From Burkholderiales bacterium (GTDB taxonomy: Bacteria > Pseudomonadota > Gammaproteobacteria > Burkholderiales > Burkholderiaceae_C): a stretch of DNA of 6,510 nt. The notes under the pieces are model-generated. The model saw only the letters and a program-made list of their open reading frames with translations, was not told the origin of the DNA and did no database searches. Both the position numbers and the translations under genes were made by a program. The stretch covers positions 1-6,510 of the forward strand of contig SXSX01000223.1 of assembly GCA_005793295.1 (NCBI GenBank), given 5' to 3'. Shown piece after piece: positions 1 through 5,629 of the stretch. How positions within the stretch are numbered: position 1 is the first letter of the stretch; every line of letters starts with the position of its first letter.

Positions 1-96
1 ATTTTAGTCTTGAATAATTACTTGATTCTGTCAAAACCAAGCCCTCATCTCCTTGCAAAATCCAGCCGTCTGCTTTAGTTCCATCACAATGCGCCT

Positions 97-552
97 ATGA
101 AAAACCCTCAATTTCTCGCTTTTTTAATTGCCTTGGTGTTGTCCGCCCCCGTTTTGGCCCAAGGGCAAGCCCAACTCAATCTACCGCGTACCATCCTGTC
201 GGCCGGTATTTATCAAATTGAGGCCCAAGTCGCCCGGACACCCGAGGAACATGCCATCGGTCTAATGTTCAGAAAAGAAATGCCCCAAAACGAAGGAATG
301 CTTTTCGTTTTCAATGCGCCATCTAAGCAATGCTTTTGGATGAAAAACACGCTGTTGGGTTTGACTGCCGCTTTTGTAGCTGACGATGGGACGGTTGTGA
401 ATCTCGAAGACATGCAAGCCAACACCACCGAATCGCACTGCTCGACCAAACCGGTGCGCTACGTGCTCGAGGTCAATCAAGGTTGGTTCGCAAAAAAAGG
501 CATCAAGGCCGGCGCAAAATTGAGCGGAGCGCCCTTCAAAACGACACCTTAA
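97..552 (+). CDS. Exported DUF192 family protein
   Basis: A 151-residue protein of the DUF192 family, small beta-rich proteins often exported and of unproven function. Residues 1-21 form a Sec signal peptide: Lys2, a hydrophobic stretch from about residue 6 to 20, and a likely signal peptidase I site after VLA (residue 21). The mature part shows the family landmarks in order: GLMFR (55-59), EGMLFVF (66-72), FWMKNT (80-85), a FVADDGTVVN strand (93-102) and VLEVNQGWF (123-131). The motif usually written NTxxPLD reads NTLLGLT here, so the common Pro-Leu-Asp is absent. Cysteines 79 and 115 might pair in the periplasm (inference). No clear Shine-Dalgarno sequence precedes the ATG, but the signal peptide begins right there, which supports this start. 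I see no convincing promoter in bases 1-96. Its stop lies 4 bases from the stop of the convergent asparaginase gene. Confidence 0.9.
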   Translation: MKNPQFLAFLIALVLSAPVLAQGQAQLNLPRTILSAGIYQIEAQVARTPEEHAIGLMFRKEMPQNEGMLFVFNAPSKQCFWMKNTLLGLTAAFVADDGTVVNLEDMQANTTESHCSTKPVRYVLEVNQGWFAKKGIKAGAKLSGAPFKTTP

Positions 553-556
553 CCCA

Positions 557-1549
557 CTAATCCAACAGCTCTAACATCAACGCAATACGCGCTTTAACCG
601 CCGAAAGCGGGCTCGCCTCGAATAATTTTGGATCTGTATCGTTAGGCTGTGCCAGTACTACGCTACCTGTTGCGCAGCGGCTGGTTCGGATGACCCGAAC
701 ACCTTGGGCTTGGGCGTCATTCAAAGCCTGCGCCAAATCGTGGTGAATATCGCCATTGCCCGTTCCGGCTACAACGATACCCCGCAAGGGGCTATCTCCT
801 TGTGCAGTATGCGCGCACATTGCCCGAACGGATGCCCCATTCGCACCAGCGTGGCTCGTCACAATTTCTACCCTGGGCCAATCCTGCTTTGTTGGCGCCT
901 GCGGGCTTAAGGATCGATGGGTAACTGTTTCGAGCAACTCAGGCCAAGCGCCAAAAAGTCGAAATTGGCCTTCTTCCACCACGCCCACAGGCCCCGCCTC
1001 CCCCGAATCGAAAGCATCAAGACGGTAGAGATGGACTTTTTGAACCCTTAAAGCGCTGTGCACAGTGGCACTGCAAAGCAACAAAACCCCATGGGCGCCT
1101 TCGGTTGTGGCTACACACAGCGCATCCACCATGTTTTGAGGGCCATCGGAATGGGCTGAAGTCGCAGGTCTCATGGCGCAAGTTATAACAACCGGCTTGG
1201 AACACAACAAGGCTTCGGGGACGGTTCGGGCTAAGAAATAGGCCGTCTCTTCTGCCGTGTCCGTTCCATGGGTGATCACTATTCCCCGCACATCGGCTTG
1301 GCTCAAGTAATGAACCACTCGACCCTGCAGTTGCTGCCAATGGCAAGGGTTTAGGTCTTTGCTGTTAAATTGAAAGACCTGTTCAGAATGCAGCAAAGCC
1401 CCCCGGAGCTGACCCCGCAGTCCAGGAATAGCCTCCAAAAGCTTGCCGACCTCAATTTGAGCGGCTTGGTAGCTGACGTTATCTTGGGACGACTCGGCCT
1501 GACCGGCAATCGTCCCCCCCGTACCCAAAAAAACCACACGTTGTTGCAT
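557..1549 (-). CDS. L-asparaginase, type II-like, without signal peptide
   Basis: A 330-residue asparaginase/glutaminase-family enzyme predicted to hydrolyse L-asparagine to aspartate and ammonia. The N-terminal active-site motif LGTGGTIAG (8-16) carries the nucleophile Thr13, matching Thr12 of E. coli AnsB. Tyr27 fits the flexible-loop tyrosine. The second signature, VITHGTDTAEETAYF (91-105), gives Thr96 and Asp97, matching Thr89/Asp90, and Lys171 probably fits Lys162. HGTDTxEET is closer to the type II (AnsB) than the type I pattern, yet no signal peptide is present, so a cytoplasmic enzyme is expected. The frame is open upstream to a GTG at 1597, but I chose the ATG at 1549: it starts right before the family motif and has AGAGGAAG (1565-1558) 8 bases upstream, whereas the GTG falls in an SOS box. 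The gene diverges from lexA. Substrate preference for Asn or Gln cannot be read from sequence. Confidence 0.93.
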   Translation of the reverse strand: MQQRVVFLGTGGTIAGQAESSQDNVSYQAAQIEVGKLLEAIPGLRGQLRGALLHSEQVFQFNSKDLNPCHWQQLQGRVVHYLSQADVRGIVITHGTDTAEETAYFLARTVPEALLCSKPVVITCAMRPATSAHSDGPQNMVDALCVATTEGAHGVLLLCSATVHSALRVQKVHLYRLDAFDSGEAGPVGVVEEGQFRLFGAWPELLETVTHRSLSPQAPTKQDWPRVEIVTSHAGANGASVRAMCAHTAQGDSPLRGIVVAGTGNGDIHHDLAQALNDAQAQGVRVIRTSRCATGSVVLAQPNDTDPKLFEASPLSAVKARIALMLELLD

Positions 1550-1557
1550 CAGATCAA

Positions 1558-1565
1558 CTTCCTCT
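1558..1565 (-). promoter_or_regulatory. Ribosome binding site of the asparaginase gene
   Basis: Read on the minus strand this is AGAGGAAG, ending 8 bases before the ATG at 1549. It decides the start in favour of 1549 over the GTG at 1597. Confidence 0.7.
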
Positions 1566-1581
1566 TGCAAAAAAAATAAAA

Positions 1582-1597
1582 CTGTATAAAAATACAC
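1582..1597. promoter_or_regulatory. LexA operator (SOS box 1, near-consensus)
   Basis: The bases read CTGT-ATAAAAAT-ACAC, one mismatch from the CTGT-N8-ACAG LexA operator of gamma- and betaproteobacteria, with the typical AT-rich core. It starts 19 bases before a second box. Tandem operators are also found upstream of E. coli lexA. Its near edge lies 33 bases from the asparaginase ATG, so LexA bound here would also sit over the likely promoter of that gene. Confidence 0.8.
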
Positions 1598-1611
1598 ATA
1601 CTGTTTATAAA
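1583..1611 (-). promoter_or_regulatory. Possible sigma-70 promoter of the asparaginase gene, inside the SOS boxes
   Basis: On the minus strand TTTATA (1611-1606) and TATACA (1588-1583) are separated by 17 bases, each matching 4 of 6 consensus positions of -35 and -10. Transcription would begin near 1576 and give a short leader holding the ribosome binding site. The region is very AT-rich, so chance matches are easy; this is a candidate only. Confidence 0.35.
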
Positions 1612-1616
1612 AACAG
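1601..1616. promoter_or_regulatory. LexA operator (SOS box 2, perfect arms)
   Basis: The bases read CTGT-TTATAAAA-ACAG, a full match to the arms of the LexA operator. It lies 44 bases upstream of the lexA ATG and contains TATAAA (1606-1611), a possible -10 element for lexA. Operator and promoter therefore overlap, as expected for LexA autorepression. The identity of the downstream gene as lexA independently supports the site. Confidence 0.92.
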
Positions 1617-1650
1617 TGTGTTTAAAACCACAGGCCTTAAAACCTAAACC

Positions 1651-1655
1651 AGGAG
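1651..1655 (+). promoter_or_regulatory. Ribosome binding site of lexA
   Basis: AGGAG followed by a 5-base spacer and the ATG at 1661. This fixes the lexA start, because the frame is open upstream to a GTG at 1616 that overlaps the operator. Confidence 0.85.
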
Positions 1656-1660
1656 CCAGT

Positions 1661-2335
1661 ATGCTCGAAAGCCCCAAGCTGACCGCACGTCAACAGCAAA
1701 TTCTTTCACTAATCCAAAGTGCCATCTCCCGAACCGGTGCGCCACCTACCCGCGCTGAAATCGCCACGGAGCTGGGATTTAAATCAGCCAACGCTGCCGA
1801 GGAACATCTCCAAGCCCTCGCTCGAAAAGGAGTCATCGAGCTCGTCAGCGGAACCTCCCGCGGCATCCGCCTGTTAGGCGACGCACTTCGCAGCTTACAG
1901 GCCTCCCGGTCTAAACAATTTGACTTGCCCATGCCCGGGCTTGCCCAACTGGCCTTGCCCTTGATTGGCCGTGTCGCAGCGGGATCGCCTATCTTGGCCC
2001 AAGAGCATGTCGACCAAACCTATTACGTAGAAAACAGCCTATTCCAACGCCAGCCCGACTATTTACTTAAAGTACGCGGCATGTCCATGCGCGATGCAGG
2101 AATCATGGACGGCGATTTATTGGCTGTTCAATCCACCAAAGAAGCCAAAAACGGACAAATTATCGTGGCACGGATTGGCGAAGAAGTCACCGTCAAACGC
2201 TTTCGCCGAAATAAGCAAGTCATTGAGTTGCATCCTGAAAATCCAGACTTCCAAACCATCATCGTTGAACCCGGCGAGCCCTTTGAAATCGAAGGCCTTG
2301 CCGTCGGCCTTATCCGCAACACCATGTTGATGTGA
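1661..2335 (+). CDS. lexA: LexA, SOS response repressor and self-cleaving protease
   Basis: A 224-residue LexA. It represses DNA-damage genes as a dimer and cleaves itself when RecA filaments form on single-stranded DNA. The N-terminal winged-helix domain covers about 1-70, with helix-turn-helix segment RAEIATELGFKSANAAEEHL (31-50). The linker is followed by the S24 peptidase-like domain: the scissile bond is Ala107-Gly108 in GRVAAGSP, the nucleophile is Ser142 in RGMSMRDAGI, and the general base is Lys179 in EEVTVKRF. The Ser-Lys spacing of 37 equals that of E. coli LexA (119 and 156), so the protein should be cleavable. The start at 1661 has AGGAG 5 bases upstream. Two SOS boxes upstream predict autorepression. 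A 66-codon ORF follows after 39 bases with no visible terminator between. Confidence 0.98.
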   Translation: MLESPKLTARQQQILSLIQSAISRTGAPPTRAEIATELGFKSANAAEEHLQALARKGVIELVSGTSRGIRLLGDALRSLQASRSKQFDLPMPGLAQLALPLIGRVAAGSPILAQEHVDQTYYVENSLFQRQPDYLLKVRGMSMRDAGIMDGDLLAVQSTKEAKNGQIIVARIGEEVTVKRFRRNKQVIELHPENPDFQTIIVEPGEPFEIEGLAVGLIRNTMLM

Positions 2336-2374
2336 TTTTGCTGACTCATTTTTCTCAAATATCGAAAGTTTGAA

Positions 2375-2575
2375 ATGAAATTCCCCAACTATCCAAACGC
2401 CAAAACAAACCAACGTGGCAGCTTTCATCAACAAAGAAAAGCCCTGCGGGTTGTTCGCGTGGTTGAAGCCGGCCAGGCCCGAAGCAGCGTCGGCCGAATG
2501 ATCATCTCCGGTTGCATTGCCGACATCTGCGCTGAATTAGACCGCTTAGCACAACGCGAATCTGCAATGGCATAA
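2375..2575 (+). CDS. Small conserved-looking protein of unknown function behind lexA
   Basis: A 66-residue soluble protein that I cannot assign to a named family. It begins with a polar, Asn/Gln-rich stretch, then a basic segment KALRVVRVVEAGQARSSVGR (22-41), a short hydrophobic strand MIISGCIADIC (42-52) and an acidic/basic amphipathic end AELDRLAQRESAMA (53-66). Cysteines are at 47 and 52; no signal peptide or membrane helix is seen. Similar short ORFs seem to occur in Burkholderiales as far as I recall, but I could not check. It lies 39 bases behind lexA on the same strand with no terminator between, so it is probably transcribed with lexA and hence SOS-inducible (inference). The ribosome binding site is weak (GAAAG, 2364-2368). 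An out-of-frame origin is unlikely because no other gene covers these bases. Confidence 0.72.
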   Translation: MKFPNYPNAKTNQRGSFHQQRKALRVVRVVEAGQARSSVGRMIISGCIADICAELDRLAQRESAMA

Positions 2576-2578
2576 AAA

Positions 2579-2592
2579 CAGGGCTGGCCCTG
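2579..2592. terminator. Palindromic hairpin between the small ORF and the dehydrogenase gene
   Basis: CAGGG-CTGG-CCCTG gives a 5 bp stem with a 4-base loop directly after the stop of the small ORF. In the plus direction no T-run follows, so it is at best a weak terminator or a 3' end stabiliser. In the minus direction the hairpin is followed by TTTTT (2578-2574), the form of an intrinsic terminator, although no minus-strand gene lies to its right in this window. Confidence 0.4.
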
Positions 2593-2629
2593 CGTCAAAA
2601 TTCCAATGGGAACGGGCACAATCCGTTCT

Positions 2630-3637
2630 ATGAATATTGTGATTCTTGACGACTACCAAGACGCTGTGCGCAAATTAAATTGCGCCAGCAAACTTGATGC
2701 CTTCCAAGCGAAGGTATACACCAACACAGTCAAAGGACTGGGCCAACTCACCGTGCGTCTCAAAGACGCCGAAGTGATTGTTCTCAACCGCGAGAGAACC
2801 CCTATTTCGAGACAATTGGTTGAGAAACTCCCCAAACTCCGACTCATCGCACAAACCGGATCGGTCGGCTCCCACATTGATGTAGATGCCTGCACCGAGC
2901 ACGGCATTGCTGTAGCAGAGGGAAAAAGTTCACCCCTTGCAGCAGCTGAACTTACATGGGCGCTCATCATGGCCGCCATGCGCCGATTGCCACAGTACAT
3001 CGGCAATTTAAAACATGGCGCGTGGCAACAATCAGGATTGAAGGTGGGAACCATGCCGCCTAACTTTGGTTTAGGCACTCGACTGGCAGGAAAAACGCTT
3101 GGTATTTGGGGCTATGGGCGCGTTGGTCAATTGGTGGGGGCTTATGGCAAAGCATTTGGAATGCAAACCGTGGTTTGGGGAAGTTCCCCATCAAGAGAAA
3201 AAGCCCTTGCAGACGGGCATCTTAGTGCCTCCCACCAAGCTGCGTTTTTTGAACAATGCGATGTGTTGTCCCTGCATTTACGGCTCACCGATGCGACCAA
3301 GGGCATCGTCAAAAACGCCGATCTCTCAGCAATGAAAACTACTTCTTTGTTAGTTAACACCTCACGCGCAGATCTCATTGAGCCGGACGCTTTGATCAGC
3401 GGATTGAACCGCGGACGCCCCGGCCTCGCCGCAGTGGATGTCTATGAAGTAGAACCCATCATGCAAGGTCAAGCCCTGTTGCGTTTAGAAAACTGTATCT
3501 GCACGCCCCATATCGGCTATGTCGAGCAAGAGCATTACGAGCTTCTCTTTGGTGCCGCATTTGACAACGTCGTGCGCTTTATCCAAGGCATTCCGACCAA
3601 TATTGTGAATCCAGGCGCACTTCAAAATCACCGCTGA
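2630..3637 (+). CDS. D-isomer-specific 2-hydroxyacid dehydrogenase (NAD-dependent)
   Basis: A 335-residue enzyme of the SerA/formate dehydrogenase/glyoxylate reductase superfamily, which interconverts 2-hydroxy and 2-oxo acids with NAD(P). The catalytic-domain halves are about 1-105 and 300-335, with the Rossmann domain between. The nucleotide motif is GYGRVG (161-166) in LGIWGYGRVGQLVG. The catalytic residues are Arg246 (VNTSRADLI), Glu275 (VYEVEP) and His294 (CTPHIGY); the Arg-Glu distance of 29 equals that of E. coli SerA. There is no ACT or ASB domain, so it is not full-length phosphoglycerate dehydrogenase; substrate is unknown. I chose the ATG at 2630 because the protein then begins with the usual MNIVILDDYQ strand; the frame is open from 2606, adding eight residues without homology or ribosome binding site. 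GGAACGGG (2609-2616) lies rather far upstream of 2630, so translation initiation looks weak. Confidence 0.93.
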   Translation: MNIVILDDYQDAVRKLNCASKLDAFQAKVYTNTVKGLGQLTVRLKDAEVIVLNRERTPISRQLVEKLPKLRLIAQTGSVGSHIDVDACTEHGIAVAEGKSSPLAAAELTWALIMAAMRRLPQYIGNLKHGAWQQSGLKVGTMPPNFGLGTRLAGKTLGIWGYGRVGQLVGAYGKAFGMQTVVWGSSPSREKALADGHLSASHQAAFFEQCDVLSLHLRLTDATKGIVKNADLSAMKTTSLLVNTSRADLIEPDALISGLNRGRPGLAAVDVYEVEPIMQGQALLRLENCICTPHIGYVEQEHYELLFGAAFDNVVRFIQGIPTNIVNPGALQNHR

Positions 3638-3659
3638 CTTACAGCTAGCATAAAGATAA

Positions 3660-3679
3660 GCAAGCGTCGGGGGGCTTGC
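3660..3679 (+). other. GC hairpin in the leader upstream of the 16-codon ORF
   Basis: GCAAGC (3660-3665) and GCTTGC (3674-3679) form a 6 bp stem with a G-rich 8-base loop. No T-run follows, so this is not a clear terminator of the dehydrogenase gene. The loop CGGGGG (3668-3673) is complementary to CCCCCG (3705-3710), so the two could form a pseudoknot just before the ribosome binding site at 3720. This is predicted by eye only. Confidence 0.35.
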
Positions 3680-3719
3680 CTAGACACGAAGGTGACAAAA
3701 CCCACCCCCGCAATCTAAC

Positions 3720-3726
3720 AAGGAGG
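3720..3726 (+). promoter_or_regulatory. Very strong Shine-Dalgarno sequence of the 16-codon ORF
   Basis: AAGGAGG with a 5-base spacer to the ATG at 3732 is the best ribosome binding site in the window. The regulator start at 3775 has no comparable sequence. The element can also pair with CCTCTTT (3742-3748) inside the short ORF, 7 bp with one G-T wobble, which would hide it. Confidence 0.8.
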
Positions 3727-3731
3727 TCACA

Positions 3732-3782
3732 ATGTACCAACCCTCTTTGAGAACCGCCTTAGCCAAGCTTCCCCATGGATGA
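3732..3782 (+). CDS. 16-residue upstream ORF (leader peptide) overlapping the Crp/Fnr start
   Basis: The peptide is MYQPSLRTALAKLPHG, read from an ATG 5 bases behind AAGGAGG to the TGA at 3780-3782. Its last 8 bases (ATGGATGA) contain the ATG of the regulator at 3775, in another frame. This arrangement suggests translational coupling: ribosomes ending at the TGA could restart at the overlapping ATG. The alternative is that the peptide is the true N-terminus of the regulator. Skipping one base in the CCCC run at 3771-3774 joins residues 1-14 directly to the regulator's Met1, giving 253 residues. That could be a real +1 frameshift, a mutation or a sequencing error. The peptide shows no run of one amino acid, so a classical attenuation leader is not evident. 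Confidence 0.6.
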   Translation: MYQPSLRTALAKLPHG

Positions 3783-4494
3783 ACCCATTCTCACAATTGA
3801 AGAACGCACTGCGATTAACGCGGGGCGGTGGTTTTCAACACTCTCGCCGTCTTTAAAACACGACATCCTTCGCTGCGCCTACGTCAAACGACATAACGAT
3901 GGCGATCTTATTGCCGCGCGGGGTGAGCCGCCCGAAGAATGGGTAGCCTGCGCCAAGGGAGCGATACGGGTCAGCTCCACTTCTATTTCAGGCAAACAAA
4001 TCACATTGACCTATGTCGAGCCTGGTATTTGGTTTGGCGACGTCTCTATTTTTGATGGTGACCGGCGCACCCACGACGCCTATGCCCACGGAGAAAGTAC
4101 GACCTTGTGCGTTGCCAAAGCAGATTTCAAAAAAATTCTCACCAACCATGTCGAACTTTACGAAGCCCTCCTTCGGCTTCATGCGCGGCGTATTCGCCAG
4201 CTCTACGGCTTGGTAGAAGACCTCAATACCCTGCCCCTTCGCGCCCGGTTGGCAAAGCAACTTTTGCATTTGGTACGCAGTTACGGTGTGCCTTCGCTCA
4301 GCGACGGCAGTGAGGTGCGTATTGGTTTGCAACTGGCGCAAGAAGAACTCGCCCAATTGCTTGGCGCATCTCGCCAAAGGGTGAACCAAGAACTCAAATC
4401 GATGGAACGCGAAGACACCATTCGCATTGAGCCCGGTGGACTGGTTGTTCGTGACCGGGTCGCACTCATGAAAATCGCTGACGCTGATATCTAA
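3775..4494 (+). CDS. Crp/Fnr-family transcription regulator
   Basis: A 239-residue cytoplasmic regulator. The cyclic-nucleotide-binding-like beta roll covers about 20-125, with GEPPEEW (50-56), ISGKQITLTYVEPG (71-84) and WFGDVSIFDGDRR (86-98). The long dimerisation helix is about 127-165 (ELYEALLRLHARRIRQLYGL lies within it), and the C-terminal winged helix-turn-helix about 165-225, with QEELAQLLGASRQRVNQELK (189-208). Compared with E. coli CRP, the cAMP-contacting Glu72 is replaced by Asp89, while Arg98 and Thr99 may fit Arg82/Ser83, so cAMP binding is uncertain. The FNR N-terminal cysteine cluster is missing; cysteines are only at 34, 59 and 112. In-frame stops at 3748 and 3760 mean that the protein can begin no earlier than 3775 unless frameshifting occurs. 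There is no ribosome binding site at this ATG. It probably controls itself or the kinase-dehydrogenase genes that follow (inference). Confidence 0.93.
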   Translation: MDEPILTIEERTAINAGRWFSTLSPSLKHDILRCAYVKRHNDGDLIAARGEPPEEWVACAKGAIRVSSTSISGKQITLTYVEPGIWFGDVSIFDGDRRTHDAYAHGESTTLCVAKADFKKILTNHVELYEALLRLHARRIRQLYGLVEDLNTLPLRARLAKQLLHLVRSYGVPSLSDGSEVRIGLQLAQEELAQLLGASRQRVNQELKSMEREDTIRIEPGGLVVRDRVALMKIADADI

Positions 4495-4533
4495 AAATTT
4501 TTTACTAGGCACTTTCCAACACACCCTTGCACC

Positions 4534-5628
4534 ATGAGCGACTTTGACCATTTTGTAGGCACCCGTGCGGTATCTGAGAACCAAGCCTTTGACATTGCGG
4601 CGCTTTCGGCGTGGTTAGACCGCCATTTGCCAGGATTTGCGGGTCCACTCAAAGTTGAGTCATTCAAGGGCGGACAAAGCAACCCCACTTACAAGCTCAT
4701 CACCCCCAGCAAAAGTTATGTCATGCGGGCCAAGCCAGGCCCTGTGGCCAAACTCCTGCCTTCCGCCCACGCGATTGAACGTGAGTTTGCGGTGATGCAA
4801 GGCCTCTACGGAACCGCGGTTCCCGTTCCGAAAATGCATTGCCTGTGTGAAGATGAAGCGATCATTGGGCGAGCCTTTTACGTGATGGAATTCATTGAAG
4901 GTCGCATCCTTTGGGATCAAACCCTTCCAGGCATGGAGCCACCGCAGCGCAGCGCCATTTACGCAGAAATGAACCGCGTCATTGCGGCTCTCCACGCCGT
5001 TCCTTTTGCAGAGCGTGGCTTGGCAAGTTATGGCAAGCCGGGTAACTATTTCGAGCGTCAAATTGGCCGTTGGAGTAAGCAATACATTGCTTCAGTCACG
5101 CAACCCATCTCGGAGATGGACGCGCTCATCGCTTGGCTTCCCCAACACATACCGGCCATGGCCCGCGCCGAGAACATGGTGGGTATCGTCCACGGGGACT
5201 TTCGCCTCGACAACCTGATTTTTCATCCTACTGAGCCGAAAATTTTGGCAGTTCTTGATTGGGAGCTGTCAACGCTAGGTCACCCTTTAGCGGACTTTAG
5301 TTACCACGCCATGGCATGGAATATCCCTCCAGGTAGTTTTCGTGGGATTGCAGGCATTGATGTCAAAGCCTTGGGGATTCCCACCCAAGAAGAATACATT
5401 GCCATGTACTGCGCTCACACCCACCAAGTCACACCGCAAGCATTACAAGCCGACTGGAATTTCTACATGGCCGACAACATGTTCCGTAGTGCCGCCATCT
5501 TGCAAGGCATTGCCAAACGCGTTGAAGACGGAACCGCGTCTAGCGCACAAGCCGTCAGCTCGGCGGCGGGTGCCAAGCCTTTGGCCCAACTGGCCTGGCA
5601 ATTCGCCCAAAAATCACATTCACACTGA
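4534..5628 (+). CDS. APH-fold phosphotransferase, ACAD10/11 kinase-domain type
   Basis: A 364-residue protein of the aminoglycoside phosphotransferase/choline kinase-like superfamily, of the subgroup fused to or placed beside acyl-CoA dehydrogenases. The nucleotide loop is FKGGQSNPTYKL (44-55), followed by YVMRAKPGP (62-70) in the place of the ATP-binding lysine strand. MEFIEGRILWD (118-128) forms the hinge. The catalytic loop is HGDFRLDN (220-227), with Asp222 the likely base and Asn227 a metal ligand, and the metal motif is LDWE (241-244) with Asp242. In animals this domain is the N-terminal half of ACAD10/ACAD11, and in Pseudomonas putida the relative LvaA phosphorylates 4-hydroxyacyl-CoA; antibiotic resistance is an unlikely role. 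The ATG at 4534 lies 39 bases behind the regulator without a clear ribosome binding site. The dehydrogenase gene follows after 11 bases, so the two are probably one operon. Confidence 0.92.
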   Translation: MSDFDHFVGTRAVSENQAFDIAALSAWLDRHLPGFAGPLKVESFKGGQSNPTYKLITPSKSYVMRAKPGPVAKLLPSAHAIEREFAVMQGLYGTAVPVPKMHCLCEDEAIIGRAFYVMEFIEGRILWDQTLPGMEPPQRSAIYAEMNRVIAALHAVPFAERGLASYGKPGNYFERQIGRWSKQYIASVTQPISEMDALIAWLPQHIPAMARAENMVGIVHGDFRLDNLIFHPTEPKILAVLDWELSTLGHPLADFSYHAMAWNIPPGSFRGIAGIDVKALGIPTQEEYIAMYCAHTHQVTPQALQADWNFYMADNMFRSAAILQGIAKRVEDGTASSAQAVSSAAGAKPLAQLAWQFAQKSHSH

Positions 5629-5629
5629 C

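Noticed and set aside
89..100. ATGCGCCTATGA, a three-codon ORF whose stop overlaps the DUF192 start
   Set aside because: Too short and without a ribosome binding site; ATGA overlaps of this size arise easily by chance.
1059..1073. CTGTGCACAG palindrome resembling an SOS box
   Set aside because: The arms are separated by 2 bases instead of 8, and it lies within the asparaginase coding region.
1550..1597. GTG-started extension of the asparaginase by 16 residues
   Set aside because: The added hydrophobic stretch could look like a short signal sequence, but it is translated from the operator and promoter region, and the ATG at 1549 has a good ribosome binding site and meets the family motif.
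1616..1660. GTG-started extension of LexA by 15 residues
   Set aside because: The GTG overlaps the perfect SOS box, and AGGAG precedes the ATG at 1661, which begins the normal LexA N-terminus.
2653..3078. 141-codon minus-strand frame inside the dehydrogenase gene
   Set aside because: Antisense to conserved coding sequence, with low-complexity translation.
3604..3620. TGTGA half-site that might be a CRP box upstream of the regulator
   Set aside because: The second half-site is not present, and the bases lie in the end of the dehydrogenase gene.
4493..4503. AAAAATTTTTT behind the regulator as a terminator
   Set aside because: There is no GC stem before the T-run, and the phosphotransferase gene follows at once on the same strand.
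3988..4584. 198-codon open frame on the minus strand opposite the regulator gene
   Set aside because: It lies antisense to a clear Crp/Fnr gene and its translation resembles no protein family; it is a shadow of that gene's codon bias.
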